The position numbers were made by a program, and so were the translations under genes. Shown in pieces: positions 36,803-43,892 of a stretch of 64,000 nt of DNA. The stretch's first letter is position 1. Each line of letters opens with the position of its first letter. This DNA is from an uncultured Pseudomonadota bacterium. GTDB taxonomy: Bacteria > Pseudomonadota > Gammaproteobacteria > Burkholderiales > JALYOK01. The notes under the pieces were generated by a model. It was not told the origin of the DNA. It was given only the letters and a program-made list of their open reading frames with translations, and searched no databases. Location of the stretch: positions 633,332 through 697,331 of the forward strand of contig CADEHE010000001.1 in NCBI GenBank assembly GCA_902826775.1. Direction: 5' to 3'.

Positions 36803-37309
36803 GTGATCAATCGATATTCGGCAAAGCGCTTGGCCGTGGCGGTCTTGCTCGGCAGCGTATGCGCTGCCGCACCGTCGACTTGGGCCCACTGGACACACAG
36901 CGGCCAGTTGGGTAGTGCGAGCACAGCTGTCGACATTTTGCAGTACACGTGCGCCGCGAGCTACAACGGGAGCAATTTTACTGCGTTCGAGGCCAGGGTT
37001 AGGGACAAGTTGCCGGTTGCCACGCCTTATGTTCGCGTGCAGGCGCAGCGTGTTTCCCCCCTGCTTAACGGCTTGTTGAGGACTGACCCCAATTCGAATT
37101 CGGCGGTTGGTGACGGCGATACCGTAGCAGGCGGGACTGCGAGCCCGATGTCCAACGTGGCAACGACCGCCGGCGACTCGCGCGTCTATAAGATATACGT
37201 CTCAAAGAGTGCCACCGGCATCGAGTTTTATGAGCTTGACTACCATTGCCTGTATGGGGCTACTCCACATCCGGCACCGGGGGCGCTGATCTACCTTCAG
37301 AATCAATAG
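36803..37309 (+). CDS. Secreted hypothetical protein (168 residues)
   Basis: GTG start with AAAGGAAC upstream. The signal peptide (about 1-28) ends STWAHWTHSG. The mature part contains ILQYTCAASYNGSNFTAFEARVRD and YVRVQAQRV, then FYELDYHCLYG near the end; two cysteines (about 50 and 151) could pair. Predicted mostly beta. The family was not recognised. It is the second gene of the pair and is followed directly by a strong intrinsic terminator, which defines the operon end. Confidence 0.7.
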   Translation: MINRYSAKRLAVAVLLGSVCAAAPSTWAHWTHSGQLGSASTAVDILQYTCAASYNGSNFTAFEARVRDKLPVATPYVRVQAQRVSPLLNGLLRTDPNSNSAVGDGDTVAGGTASPMSNVATTAGDSRVYKIYVSKSATGIEFYELDYHCLYGATPHPAPGALIYLQNQ

Positions 37310-37324
37310 ATTTCGCGTTCTGGG

Positions 37325-37359
37325 CAGCGGTGCTTCCTCGGAGCATCGCTGTCTTTTTT
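37325..37359 (+). terminator. Intrinsic terminator of the secreted-protein operon
   Basis: A 10-bp stem (CAGCGGTGCT / AGCATCGCTG, one G-U pair) with loop TCCTCGG is followed by TCTTTTTT. It lies 15 bp after the stop codon at 37309. It is the clearest intrinsic terminator seen in the window. Confidence 0.88.
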
Positions 37360-37402
37360 AGGACGGCCGGCGGCTTCATTGGCCGTTTCGCGGACAGGCT
37401 TA

Positions 37403-37654
37403 CTAGTCGCCGGGCGCGACGGGGATCAGCCTTTGTCCCCGGTCTGATCGCCTTGCACCGCAGTGCATATCAGACAGGATTCTATCGCTGCGGTAGCGTG
37501 AATAGCGCTGTTCCAGGCGCTCGACTTCTTGTCTGCCCAACTCGAACGCAGCCTGAGCCTCGTGTGCCGTTTCGGCGAACAATCGAATCTCGCAGGGTGA
37601 ACCCATTGCGGGAAACGCAAACTTCGATAGTTGCAGGCGTTCGAAGCGATTCAT
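37403..37654 (-). pseudogene. ApbE N-terminal stump
   Basis: The first 62 residues match the intact apbE at 31790: FAFPAMGSPCEIRLFAETAH against FPFKAMGSPCELQFYAGVAD, and both have VERLEQRYSRYR. Similarity stops at about residue 62 (RILSDMH). The last 20 residues are unrelated, and none of the FAD- or metal-binding motifs remain. It lies back-to-back with the second DUF4266 gene, which suggests that this copy of the set once had its own apbE. Confidence 0.85.
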
Positions 37655-37714
37655 TCAGTGCCTAGCTCAACGGCCAGTAACCGACCGAGCCCAGAGTTTT
37701 CCACTGCTGGCACC

Positions 37715-37760
37715 TGCGACAATTTGCCGCATTCCTCAGCGGCGGCGAACGCATTAGTAT
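37715..37760 (+). promoter_or_regulatory. Regulon site G: palindrome before DUF4266 copy 2
   Basis: TGCGACAATTTGCCGCA (37715-37731) is followed 23 bp later by TAGTAT (37755-37760), a good -10 without a -35. The DUF4266 start at 37964 is 204 bp further, so the leader would be long. Nothing else was seen between 37655 and 37964. Confidence 0.65.
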
Positions 37761-37963
37761 TTGCTGGCTGCATGAGATGCGCCCCAAGAGAACGGCGCGC
37801 TCATGATACCGGGAGGGCGCGTGGATAAATATCGCGAAAGCGAATGCCGCGCAAGGGAGGATGTCTGCCGAGCTGCGTTGCGAGCATGCGGCCCGGCGCC
37901 GCGTATCCCTTCGTCTCCCACTTGCGCTGCGCCACGCCGCATACATCGAAGGAAGGGGAGACC

Positions 37964-38197
37964 ATGACGCACCATCACAGGCAGATCGCACGCACGCGGT
38001 TGCTACTGGTGTTTTGTCTGCCATGGCTGGTCGCTTGTGCTCAAGTGCAGCCGTGGGAGCGCGGTAACTTGGCGAAGCCGCAAATGGCAATCGACCCGCA
38101 GCCGATGCAGAGCACGTTAAGCTCACACGTGCACAACAGCCGCGAGGGCACCGCTAGCGGTGGCGCCGGAGAAGGAGGCGGCTGTGGCTGCTACTAG
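37964..38197 (+). CDS. DUF4266 lipoprotein with GGGCGCY tail (copy 2)
   Basis: 77 residues from ATG 37964, with AAGGAAGGGGAG upstream. The lipobox LVAC gives C25. The core VQPWERGNLAKPQMAIDPQP (about 28-47) is nearly identical to copy 1. The tail GGAGEGGGCGCY has cysteines C74 and C76. Again the tail codons contain AAGGAGG and the GTG start of the next gene. Signal peptides of the two copies differ completely while the core and tail are conserved, so the mature part is under selection. Confidence 0.85.
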   Translation: MTHHHRQIARTRLLLVFCLPWLVACAQVQPWERGNLAKPQMAIDPQPMQSTLSSHVHNSREGTASGGAGEGGGCGCY

Positions 38198-41000
38198 CAA
38201 GCGCACAAGCCGGCCGCAAATAAGCCGGATCCTTGCCTGGCTGCTCAGCCGGTTGGACGGTATTCCCGCTGGCCGGTTTGCGTCGCAAAAAAACGCGGGC
38301 CGATCGTTAACGGCGTTGACGATCGCCGCTCTGGCTCTGCCGGGCATGACGCCGCGACAGTCCGGCGCGGTTGAAGACGATGGCGTGGATTTTCAGTACA
38401 GCCGCTATCGGGAGGGCGATCGTGACATGTACCGCTATCATTTTGGAGAGGGGTACGTCTACAAACTTCCAAACAAGCTCGAACCAATCGAGGTGGATGG
38501 GCTGCACGCTAAGGCGCGATTGCGTCTTTCTGATCGGTTCAAGCTAAAGTTCAATTTCATTCAGGATACTTGGTCCGGTGCTTCGCCAATCGGTAGCGCA
38601 CCGGTCATTTCGGGCGGCGGCAACGGACCGACGTATGCAGAGGATGGTACGACCATCACCGGCGCATCGCCGCTGGCATCTTTGCCGATGTACGGCGATC
38701 TTGCCGTCGACCGCGACGGCAATTTCTATGAGTACCAAACCGACCCGAATACCGGGCAGCGCATCATTGGTGCGCGCAACAACCGCCACACCCATGTGAT
38801 GAGTTCTGCTTCCCCTGAGACCCGGAAGCAAGGCGATTTCAAACTGACATACGAGTGGAACGAGGCGGCGCTGGACGTCGGCGCCGGCACATCAACCGAA
38901 CGCGACTATCGTTCGCAGTTCTTCAATTTGGGTGGCCGTTTAGACTTCAACCAGAAGCTGACGACATTCAATTGGGGGCTCAGCTATACCAGCAGCGAAA
39001 CCAAGGCGAAGCTCGATCCGGATGCGTTGCCTTTCATTGCCACCGATCTTTATGACAAATCCCTTTGCTTTTCTGATGGGACGCTCATTCCTATGCAACC
39101 TACCGTGCCGACTGGGTACGTCGAGGGCAATTGCGTCGACGACGGGCAAGGCCAATTTGTCCGCACTGAAGCGACTTTACGTGGCAAGCGGCAGGACCGA
39201 GGCATCGAGCTGGGGCTGACCCAAGTGCTGAACAAGAACGCATTGCTGACGCTGGGTCTGGGTTATACGCGCAGCACCGGATATATGGCGAACCCGTACA
39301 AAGTGGTGTTTGGACATACCGTTGTATTCAACGTGAACAACGATGATGATCCCATCGGCCAGACGAATTTGTACGGCAATACAGGCAGCAGCGCTTTGGT
39401 GGAGGTGCGGCCGGAGAAACGTGAATTGTTCGACTGGCACCTTGGCTATAAGCGCTACGTGGAATCCCTCGATGCCGCGTTGCACCTTGACTACCACTAT
39501 GCGCACGACGACTGGGGCATCCGAGCGCACACCTTGGAAGGAAAATGGGTGCAGCCGTTCGGCACCGGTTGGACGGTGACGCCGCGGCTGCGCTATTACT
39601 CTCAGTCGCAAGCCGATTTCTATGCGACGGCCATCTTCGAAATGACCCGCTACAACTTTGATGCGAGCGGTGCTTTCGTCGATACGACATCGTTGCGTAA
39701 ATTTCCGAAGCACTACTCTAGCGATCAGCGTCTTTCGGGTTACGGCACGTTGGGCGCAGGATTTTCTCTGAGCAAGCGGTTCGCGAGGGGGGTCACGGCT
39801 GAAGCGGGCTACGACTACTACACGCACAAAGGCAGCTTGAAGCTCGGGGGCGGGGGGGAGGACGACTTTGCCGACTTTCACTACTGGGTGGCCAATGCGG
39901 CGATCAAGGTTGACTTGGACGCAGTCGGCGGCAGCCGCGGTGATCCTCAGCCGCAGCAACACGACGCGCATTCGCAGCACCAACATAGCAGCGCCCCCGC
40001 CGGAGTCATGTTCGATCATGCCTTGGGCAAGGCGGGCGAGTTCATGCTCGGCTATCGCTACATGCGCAGCACGCAAGGCGGCGGTTTGCTATTTGGCAGC
40101 AACAGCGTAAACGTCGATACAGTGCGCCAGGCGGGCTGCGAGAGCCAGGAGTGTGCGGTGACGCCGCGCGCCATGTCGATGAACATGCACATGTTGGACC
40201 TGATGTATGCGCCTAAGGATTGGTTAACGCTAACGCTGATGCCGCAATGGGTGGATATGAGCATGAGCATGACGCCCAATCCGAACGTTCAACTCAGCGG
40301 CGCGCATGGCGCGCACAGCACTGGGCATAGACACGAAACCGGCGGCATGGGCGATACCGGCATCTACGCAATCGCCAAGCTGCTCGATAAACCGGGGCAC
40401 CATCTGAACCTCGCGCTGGGCGCCACCATTCCTACCGGTGATGTGGATATCCGGCTGCGCAAGACATTGACGACACCCGTCTACGATCAGCGCATCCACT
40501 ACGGCATGCAGCTCGGCAGCGGTACTTGGGATTTGCAGCCTAGCCTGACCTATACGGGAGAAGCAGGCCGCCTTTCTTGGGGGGCACAGTTGACGGGTAC
40601 TGCGCGCATGGAAAAGCGCAACGATTCGGGTTTCGCTTTCGGCGACATTTTTCAGAGCAGCGTCTGGGGCGGGGTGCGCTGGACGCCGTGGCTTACCGGC
40701 ACGTTGCGCGGCGTGTATACCACACAAGGTCGGCTGCGCGGCCGCTATCCGGCAAGCGAGGAAATAGATATATACACCGGCGAATTGTTCGTGCCGGAGC
40801 ACCTAGGGCCGTTTGATTTCCCCAGCAACTACGGCGGCAAGTTTGTCGATATAGGCGTTGGGCTAAACGCCACTCTCGGAGGTGCTTGGCGCGGCAGTAA
40901 CCTCAAGCTCGAGTGGTTGCAGCCGGTGCGCGAAAAGGTTAATGGTTACCAACAGGAACGCGAGAGCACGTGGGTGTTTAGCTGGAATATGCAGTTCTAG
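38184..41000 (+). CDS. DUF3570 protein fused to a Met/His-rich transporter-like barrel (copy 2)
   Basis: 938 residues from GTG 38184. It is built like copy 1: N-region and signal (about 1-60), DGVDFQYSRYREGDRDMYRY, DUF3570 barrel with WSGASPIGSAPVI, then a His-rich link (HDAHSQHQHSS, about 592), AGVMFDHALGKAGEFMLGYRYM, C-x4-C pair (CESQEC, about 651), Met-rich MSMNMHMLDLMY and MPQWVDMSMSM, HGAHSTGHRHETGG, IPTGDVDIRL and a terminal aromatic. The two copies diverge mainly in loops. The stop shares CTAG with the convergent hydrolase gene. Confidence 0.82.
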   Translation: MAATSKRTSRPQISRILAWLLSRLDGIPAGRFASQKNAGRSLTALTIAALALPGMTPRQSGAVEDDGVDFQYSRYREGDRDMYRYHFGEGYVYKLPNKLEPIEVDGLHAKARLRLSDRFKLKFNFIQDTWSGASPIGSAPVISGGGNGPTYAEDGTTITGASPLASLPMYGDLAVDRDGNFYEYQTDPNTGQRIIGARNNRHTHVMSSASPETRKQGDFKLTYEWNEAALDVGAGTSTERDYRSQFFNLGGRLDFNQKLTTFNWGLSYTSSETKAKLDPDALPFIATDLYDKSLCFSDGTLIPMQPTVPTGYVEGNCVDDGQGQFVRTEATLRGKRQDRGIELGLTQVLNKNALLTLGLGYTRSTGYMANPYKVVFGHTVVFNVNNDDDPIGQTNLYGNTGSSALVEVRPEKRELFDWHLGYKRYVESLDAALHLDYHYAHDDWGIRAHTLEGKWVQPFGTGWTVTPRLRYYSQSQADFYATAIFEMTRYNFDASGAFVDTTSLRKFPKHYSSDQRLSGYGTLGAGFSLSKRFARGVTAEAGYDYYTHKGSLKLGGGGEDDFADFHYWVANAAIKVDLDAVGGSRGDPQPQQHDAHSQHQHSSAPAGVMFDHALGKAGEFMLGYRYMRSTQGGGLLFGSNSVNVDTVRQAGCESQECAVTPRAMSMNMHMLDLMYAPKDWLTLTLMPQWVDMSMSMTPNPNVQLSGAHGAHSTGHRHETGGMGDTGIYAIAKLLDKPGHHLNLALGATIPTGDVDIRLRKTLTTPVYDQRIHYGMQLGSGTWDLQPSLTYTGEAGRLSWGAQLTGTARMEKRNDSGFAFGDIFQSSVWGGVRWTPWLTGTLRGVYTTQGRLRGRYPASEEIDIYTGELFVPEHLGPFDFPSNYGGKFVDIGVGLNATLGGAWRGSNLKLEWLQPVREKVNGYQQERESTWVFSWNMQF

Positions 41001-42052
41001 TCGACGCGGCCCGGACTGAGACCCCCAAGCAAAGCGCGATGAAAAGCATCCGCGTCTTGAATCTGCGGCGCGTGCCCCAGTTCGGGAAACTCCACCAGCT
41101 TTGCATTCCGCATTGCTTTCGCGGTGAGCTTGCCTAGTTCCGGATAGTTGCCGATCTTGGCCTTGACCTCCGGCGGCGCGATGTCTTTGCCGATCGCAGT
41201 AGTGTCTTGCTGACCCAGCAACAGCAATACCGGCATCTGCAGCAAGCCGAACTCGTAGATGACGGGCTGCGTGTAGATCATGTCGTAGATCAGCGCCGAG
41301 TTCCAAGCGACGATCTCCTTGCCGGGGCCGCGATACATGCCCGCCAGCATTTGCACCCAGCGTTCGTACTCGGGGCGCCACTGCCCGGCGTAGTAAGTCG
41401 CGCGTTCGTAGTTGCGTATGCGTTCCGCGGTCGTTTTCAAATCGCGCTCATACCATTGGTCGACGCTGAGCGAAGGGACGCCTTTGGCTTTCCAGTCTTC
41501 CAGGCCGATCGGATTGACCAGCACGACTTGCTCGGTTTCTTGCGGATACATGAGTGCGTAGCGCACCGCCAGCATGCCGCCGGTCGAATGGCCCATGAGC
41601 GTTGCTCGTTGCACGCCGAGCGACTGCAGCAGCGCATGGGTGTTGCGCGCCAGCTGTTGAAAGGTGAATTGATACTGGCGCGGTTTGGTCGACTTGCAGA
41701 AACCGATCTGATCCGGCGCAACGACGCGATACCCTGCTGCTGTCAGCGCAGCGATGGTAGATTCCCAGGTCGCCGCGCAGAAATTCTTGCCGTGCAGCAA
41801 CACGACGGTGCGCCCGTTCGCGTTGGAGTTTGGTGCGCGATCGAGATACGCCATCTGCACTTCTTGTCCCTGTGAACCGAATTTGAAGCGCTGTTCCGGC
41901 CACGGGTAGTCGAACCCCTCCAGTTCAGCGCCATAGGCTGGCCCGTCTTCCTGCGCTCTGAGCGATGTCGGGCTGAGCGCCGCGAATAGGAGCAGCGTGC
42001 AGGCGATGCGGAACCAAGCGATTTTGCTGCACAGTTTCATAGCCGTTTGCAT
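40997..42052 (-). CDS. Secreted alpha/beta hydrolase
   Basis: 351 residues. A signal peptide (about 1-33, ending SLRAQ) is followed by an alpha/beta-hydrolase fold with oxyanion HGKNF (about 86-90), nucleophile elbow GHSTGG (about 154-159), and a catalytic His in FPELGHAPQIQD near residue 330. The acid is probably Asp in LLLLGQQDTTAIG (about 288). Such proteins are esterases or lactonases; the substrate is unknown. It is divergent from two GMC oxidoreductase genes. Confidence 0.9.
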   Translation of the reverse strand: MQTAMKLCSKIAWFRIACTLLLFAALSPTSLRAQEDGPAYGAELEGFDYPWPEQRFKFGSQGQEVQMAYLDRAPNSNANGRTVVLLHGKNFCAATWESTIAALTAAGYRVVAPDQIGFCKSTKPRQYQFTFQQLARNTHALLQSLGVQRATLMGHSTGGMLAVRYALMYPQETEQVVLVNPIGLEDWKAKGVPSLSVDQWYERDLKTTAERIRNYERATYYAGQWRPEYERWVQMLAGMYRGPGKEIVAWNSALIYDMIYTQPVIYEFGLLQMPVLLLLGQQDTTAIGKDIAPPEVKAKIGNYPELGKLTAKAMRNAKLVEFPELGHAPQIQDADAFHRALLGGLSPGRVD

Positions 42053-42232
42053 GTGAAATGACCTGGGCCGATTCTACGGTGAGCTTGCGCGCTTAGCCAC
42101 GGTTATCGCTGACAGTTGCCGTTGTGCTTTAGTGCACGGATCGGAGCGCTTTTCGCGCTATGCTACGCGCTCGTTCGGATGCTGTCCGAACGCGGCGTTG
42201 GGGCCAATCAAGGAGAACAAGGAGCCACCCCT

Positions 42233-43837
42233 ATGAACCAAAGCGACGAGTACGACTACGTTATTGTTGGCGCTGGATCCGCCGGCGCGGTGCTCGCTGC
42301 GCGCCTAAGCGAGGACGCACACGCGCGCGTGCTGCTGCTGGAAGCCGGGCGCGCCGATCACTTCTACACACGTTTTCCGTTGAGCTTTGGGCTGCTTATC
42401 AGCCATCCCGGCGCCAACTGGCTGTACGAATCCGAGCCCGAAGCGGGCACAGGCCACCGGCGCATTCCCGTTCCGCGCGGCAAGTTGCTGGGCGGCTCCA
42501 GCTCGATTAACGGCTTGGTCTGGGTGCGCGGCCAACCGCAAGATTACGACACTTGGGCCAGCATGGGCGCGCGCGGCTGGAGTTGGCGCGATGTCGCGCC
42601 GCTATTCGACCGCATCGAGGATTTCGAAGTGGCGAACGCCAACGGGCGCGGCCACGGCGGTCCGTTGCACGTTTCCATCGTGCCCGATCAGAACATTTTG
42701 TATGACGCGCTGTTCAGCGCCGCGGAGCAGGCCGGCTATCGCGTCAATCCGGACTACAACGGCCTCGATCAAGACGGCATCGGCAAGACGCAGGCGAGCA
42801 TCAAGCACGGCCGGCGCATGAGTGTCGCGCATTGCTACCTCAAGCCGGCGATGCGGCGGTCGAATCTGCGCGTCGTTACGCAAGCGCCGGTGCGGCGTGT
42901 TCTGCTCGAAGGCAGGCGCTGCGCCGGAGTGGTGTATCAGCAGCACGGGCGCCAAGTCGAAGTGCGCGCCGCGCGCGAAGTCATTCTTTGCGCCGGCGCC
43001 GTGGCGACGCCGCAGTTGCTTGAGCTCTCCGGCATCGGCCGCCCCGAGATTTTGGAAGCGCATGGCATCGGCGTGCGGCACGCATTACCTGCGGTTGGCG
43101 AGAATTTCCGCGATCACATCAATGCGCGCATCAGCTGGCAAGTCAACGATAGGCGTGCTTCGTACAACCTGCGCGCGCGGGGGGTGAACAAGCTGGGCGA
43201 AGCGTGGAAGTACTTAACTAGCCGCAGTGGCTTCATCAGCCTGCCGTCCGCCCCGGTGGTTGCGTTTTTGAAGACGCGTGCCGATTTGCCGACGCCGGAC
43301 GTGCAAATGCATTTGGTGCCGTATTCGCTCAAAGATCCGCAGCGGCGCATCCTGCACGATATGCCGTCGATGGCTATCACCTGCTATCAATTGCGTCCCG
43401 AAAGCCTAGGTTCCATCCATATCCGCTCGGCCGATCCGAATGTGCACCCGGCGATCCGTTTCAATTTTTTGGGCGAGGACATCGACCAGCGCACGATCGT
43501 GGCAGGCATCAAGATGACGCGCGCCATCGCGCACGCACCGGCGCTCGATGCGTTGCGGGGCGAGGAGTTTTCGCCGGGCAAGCAGATCGCCACGGACGCG
43601 CAGATTCTGGAGTGGGTACGCAAGAACTCCGTCACCGCCTACCATCCGATCGGCACCTGCCGTATGGGCGAAGGCGCCAACACGGTGGTCGATCCTGAAC
43701 TGCGGGTGCATGGTCTGGAGGGTTTGCGCGTTGCGGACGCATCCGTGTTTCCGACCATGCCTTCGGGCAACACCAACGCCCCGGCCATTATGGTTGGAGA
43801 GAAGGCCGCCGACCTCATCCGGGCCGCGCGAGGCTAG
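42233..43837 (+). CDS. GMC-family FAD oxidoreductase (choline/alcohol dehydrogenase-like)
   Basis: 534 residues from ATG 42233, with AAGGAG 8 bp upstream. FAD-binding YVIVGAGSAGAVLAARLSED (about 8-27), the GMC signature GKLLGGSSSINGLVWVRG (about 82-99), GAVATPQLLELSGIG (about 258-272) and the C-terminal catalytic HPIGTCRMG (His about 468) with SGNTNAPAIMVGEKAADLI are all in place. It oxidises an alcohol to an aldehyde or ketone, passing electrons to O2 or a carrier. A second GMC gene follows 55 bp downstream. Confidence 0.93.
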   Translation: MNQSDEYDYVIVGAGSAGAVLAARLSEDAHARVLLLEAGRADHFYTRFPLSFGLLISHPGANWLYESEPEAGTGHRRIPVPRGKLLGGSSSINGLVWVRGQPQDYDTWASMGARGWSWRDVAPLFDRIEDFEVANANGRGHGGPLHVSIVPDQNILYDALFSAAEQAGYRVNPDYNGLDQDGIGKTQASIKHGRRMSVAHCYLKPAMRRSNLRVVTQAPVRRVLLEGRRCAGVVYQQHGRQVEVRAAREVILCAGAVATPQLLELSGIGRPEILEAHGIGVRHALPAVGENFRDHINARISWQVNDRRASYNLRARGVNKLGEAWKYLTSRSGFISLPSAPVVAFLKTRADLPTPDVQMHLVPYSLKDPQRRILHDMPSMAITCYQLRPESLGSIHIRSADPNVHPAIRFNFLGEDIDQRTIVAGIKMTRAIAHAPALDALRGEEFSPGKQIATDAQILEWVRKNSVTAYHPIGTCRMGEGANTVVDPELRVHGLEGLRVADASVFPTMPSGNTNAPAIMVGEKAADLIRAARG

Positions 43838-43892
43838 GGGCGCGCCGCTCGCAGCTTCGGGGGCACGCTACAGTTCTTTCGCTGCGTATAGA

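Noticed and set aside
19434-37731. The repeated palindrome read as a CRISPR-like or REP array
   Set aside because: Sites are kilobases apart, are always in promoter regions and have a fixed -10 distance, so they are operators and not an array or mobile repeat.
39177-40076. 299-codon minus-strand frame
   Set aside because: Antisense to DUF3570 copy 2, whose overlap, ribosome-binding site and conserved motifs are convincing.
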